Of a DNA stretch of 7,520 bases, positions 5,782 through 7,520 are shown piece by piece; positions within the stretch are counted from its first letter, which is position 1, and each line of letters opens with the position of its first letter. The notes beneath the pieces are model-generated. The model was not told where the DNA came from, searched no databases, and saw nothing but the letters and a program-made list of their open reading frames with translations. Made by a program: the position numbers and the translations under genes. This DNA comes from Brevibacterium picturae (GTDB lineage: Bacteria > Actinomycetota > Actinomycetes > Actinomycetales > Brevibacteriaceae), in NCBI RefSeq assembly GCF_030453725.1, contig NZ_JAKDJU010000146.1, forward strand, positions 1 to 7,520, read 5' to 3'.

Positions 5782-7146
5782 ATGGACAAGAACAACGCAA
5801 ACACGGGCCAACTGACTGCGCACATCGGCTTATGGCAGGGGGTCGCCCTGTATGTCAGCGCTATCGTCGGTGCCGGAGTATTGGTGCTGCCCGGTCAGAT
5901 CGCGAGCTCTGCCGGGCCGGCCTCGCTGGTGTCGTGGCTGGTGGCATGTCTGATCGGAGCGCTGCTGGCACTGCTGTTCGTCGGACTCGCCCGCAGATTG
6001 CCGGGAGCAGGAGGGATCGCCACATATGTCGGTGAGGCCTACGGTGCGACCGCGGGCGGATTAGCCGGGTGGGTGTACTTCGTCGCAGGCGCCGTCGGGC
6101 AGACAATCGTCCCGTTGACCGGAGGATACTACGTGGCCGAGGCGTTCTCGCTCAGCAGCGGCTGGGCCTACCTTGTCGCGGCGGGGATATTGGCGGTCGC
6201 CGTCGGCGCCAATCTTGCCGGTGCGAAAGTCAGTACAGGTGCGCAACTGGGTCTGGCTCTGTCCGTGTCGTTGGCGCTGCTGATCACCATCGTGGTGGCG
6301 ATACCGCGCATGGATTCGACCCAGCTGACTCCGTTCGCTCCGCACGGGCTGCCCCCGATCGGCGGCGGAGTCATCGTGCTCTTCTTCGCCTTTGCCGGGT
6401 GGGAGGCGGTGGCTCATCTCGTCGGCGAGTTTCGCAGGCCCAACCGCGATGTTCCCCGAGCAGTCGGCATCACGATCGTCATCGTCACCGTGCTCTATCT
6501 CGGGACCGCCGCAGCCGTCGTGTTCACAGGAACATATGGTTCGCCGGAGACCGACCGCATCGCGATCGGGCTTCTGCTGCAAGAGGTATTCGGCGGGCAT
6601 TCCGCTCTGGCTGCGGCCATCATGGCCGTCGTCATCAGTCTGGGGACCACCAACGCGTTCATTGCAGGTGTCTCCCGACTCGGCTACTCCCTGGCCAAGG
6701 AGAAGTGGCTGCCTCGTCCGGCGGCGTATGTGTCCTCCTCGGTGCCTGTCGGCGGGGTGCTGGCTGTGGCTCTGATCGCCTTCGTCGGCCTGGGGCTCGC
6801 GTGGTTGTTGTCCTGGGGTACGGAAACTCTGGTGGTCATTCCCTCGACCCTGGTCGTCTTCGTCTATCTGGCGGCAGCCATTGCAGGAGTCAAGCTGCTC
6901 AGGGGCAGGCAGCGTGCCGCCGCAGCAGTCTCAGTCGTGCTCATTGCTGTGGTCGTGCCCTCGTCGCTGGGTTATGTGCTCATTCCACTCGTCGTGATCG
7001 GCGTGGCTCTGACGATGCGCTTCGTGCTCAGGAGGGCAGGCCGCGAGTCAGCACCGCATGAAGGTGGCCAGACGCGGGTAACCGGGGTGTCGTCTGTCGG
7101 GGCGCCGGACGGGTCGCGCAAGCCCGTTTCGAAGCCCATGGAATAG
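5782..7146 (+). CDS. APC-family transporter, YjeH-like amino-acid exporter
   Basis: Inner-membrane secondary transporter of the amino acid-polyamine-organocation superfamily, 454 residues, with about 12 hydrophobic segments (near 17-38, 47-70, 91-115, 128-148, 153-174, 193-213, 227-250, 274-296, 322-345, 349-373, 378-397, 398-416). The APC substrate motif GAGVLVLPG is at 30-38. FAGWEAVAHLVGEFRRPNRD (204-223) followed by VPRAV closely matches the FVGLEAFAHLASEF and RDFPRA pattern of E. coli YjeH, which exports methionine and branched-chain amino acids. The substrate here is inferred, and uptake is possible. The ATG at 5782 has no clear ribosome binding site. A four-codon ORF at 5764-5778 ends three bases before it. 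The last 35 or so residues are a polar tail longer than in YjeH and lie antisense to the AGCS gene; they may be read-through sequence after loss of the original stop. Confidence 0.88.
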   Translation: MDKNNANTGQLTAHIGLWQGVALYVSAIVGAGVLVLPGQIASSAGPASLVSWLVACLIGALLALLFVGLARRLPGAGGIATYVGEAYGATAGGLAGWVYFVAGAVGQTIVPLTGGYYVAEAFSLSSGWAYLVAAGILAVAVGANLAGAKVSTGAQLGLALSVSLALLITIVVAIPRMDSTQLTPFAPHGLPPIGGGVIVLFFAFAGWEAVAHLVGEFRRPNRDVPRAVGITIVIVTVLYLGTAAAVVFTGTYGSPETDRIAIGLLLQEVFGGHSALAAAIMAVVISLGTTNAFIAGVSRLGYSLAKEKWLPRPAAYVSSSVPVGGVLAVALIAFVGLGLAWLLSWGTETLVVIPSTLVVFVYLAAAIAGVKLLRGRQRAAAAVSVVLIAVVVPSSLGYVLIPLVVIGVALTMRFVLRRAGRESAPHEGGQTRVTGVSSVGAPDGSRKPVSKPME

Positions 7147-7520
7147 GTTGGAACCTGCTCGAGCCCCACCTTGCGCTGCCGCAGGTAGTCCTTCAGCAGC
7201 TTCAGGGCCGTCGGGGCGAGGAAGAAGACGGCGACCATGACGATGATCCGGCAGATGGTGACGGCCGCCCGAGGCTTCTTCGTGAACAGGCAGGAGATGT
7301 TCGCTTCGCCGTAGTAGCAGTTGCCCAGGATCGATGAGACCGCGAAGAGGAAGATCGCGATGGTGAGGAAGTGAACCGCCCAGTCGCCGAGCTGCGAAGC
7401 CAAAGCGGTCTGGGTCAGTGACGCGCCTTGGGCTTCGTCGTAGGTCGGGTTGGAGAGCAGGACGACGAACGCGGTGATCGTGCAGACCAGAATGGTGTCG
7501 AAGCAGACGCCGAGGCTCTG
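6972..7520 (-). CDS. Sodium:alanine/glycine symporter (AGCS family), 5' partial, probably damaged
   Basis: C-terminal 182 residues of an AGCS-family (PF01235) sodium-coupled alanine/glycine transporter; the start lies beyond base 7520. Read from 7520, family marks are FDTILVCTITAFVVLLS (8-24), LTQTALASQLGDW (35-47), AIFLFAVSSILGNCYYGEAN (55-74), KKPRAAVTICRIIVMVAVFF (81-100) and KLLKDYLRQRK (107-117). Between Phe100 and Leu101 (junction 7220/7221) the usual stretch of about 28 residues with the LAD-M-MA-NL-AI pattern is missing, so one late membrane segment is gone while the frame is kept. Cys6, Cys68, Cys77 and Cys90 stand where relatives usually have Phe or Tyr. The frame runs 175 bases into the convergent exporter gene. 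Codons lose G/C third bases after Trp151 (7068), so the real protein probably once ended near there. The protein may be non-functional. Family is secure, intactness doubtful. Confidence 0.85.
   Translation of the reverse strand, partial: QSLGVCFDTILVCTITAFVVLLSNPTYDEAQGASLTQTALASQLGDWAVHFLTIAIFLFAVSSILGNCYYGEANISCLFTKKPRAAVTICRIIVMVAVFFLAPTALKLLKDYLRQRKVGLEQVPTYSMGFETGLRDPSGAPTDDTPVTRVWPPSCGADSRPALLSTKRIVRATPITTSGMST

Noticed and set aside
6069..7061. 330-codon plus-strand frame inside the exporter gene
   Set aside because: Arg-rich out-of-frame translation typical of a shadow; the overlapping frame encodes a clear 12-segment APC transporter.

Overview
The window comes from a high-GC Gram-positive bacterium. 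Codons favour G or C at the third position, GTG and TTG act as starts, and the gene families suggest an actinobacterium. A Brevibacterium-like member of the Micrococcales is my best guess, from protein similarity by eye only. No tRNA, rRNA, CRISPR array, insertion sequence or phage gene is visible.

Layout. (1) 1-1194 (+): the C-terminal 397 residues of a single-chain iron-sulfur L-serine dehydratase, whose 5' end lies outside the window. (2) 1195-2014: an 820-base stretch with no convincing gene, holding two short exact tandem repeats, a 14-bp inverted repeat and several small hairpins. (3) 2015-4532 (+): the ectoine biosynthesis cluster ectA-ectB-ectC, which converts L-aspartate-semialdehyde through L-2,4-diaminobutyrate and N-gamma-acetyl-diaminobutyrate to the osmoprotectant ectoine. 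The gaps between these genes are unusually long (180 and 157 bases) and contain hairpins; the one before ectC has an 18-bp stem. No ectD, ask or ectR is in view. (4) 4733-5728 (-): a GlxA-type AraC-family regulator. (5) 5782-7146 (+): a divergent 12-segment APC-family transporter resembling the YjeH amino-acid exporter. The two start codons are only 53 bases apart (32 with an alternative start), and the space holds a palindrome and a direct repeat, so local control of the exporter by the regulator is likely. (6) 6972-7520 (-): the C-terminal part of a sodium:alanine/glycine symporter (AGCS family), running off the right edge.

The most unusual features are at the right end and inside the ect cluster. 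The AGCS gene seems to lack about 28 residues, a whole late membrane segment, by an in-frame deletion. It also overlaps the convergent exporter gene by 175 bases, as though a deletion had removed both stop codons. ectA has a TTGACG/TAGGTT promoter placed so that its GTG would be at or next to the transcript's first base, so it may be leaderless, while ectB and ectC have clear ribosome binding sites. I found no convincing new multi-gene system; the rest is ordinary amino-acid and osmolyte metabolism.
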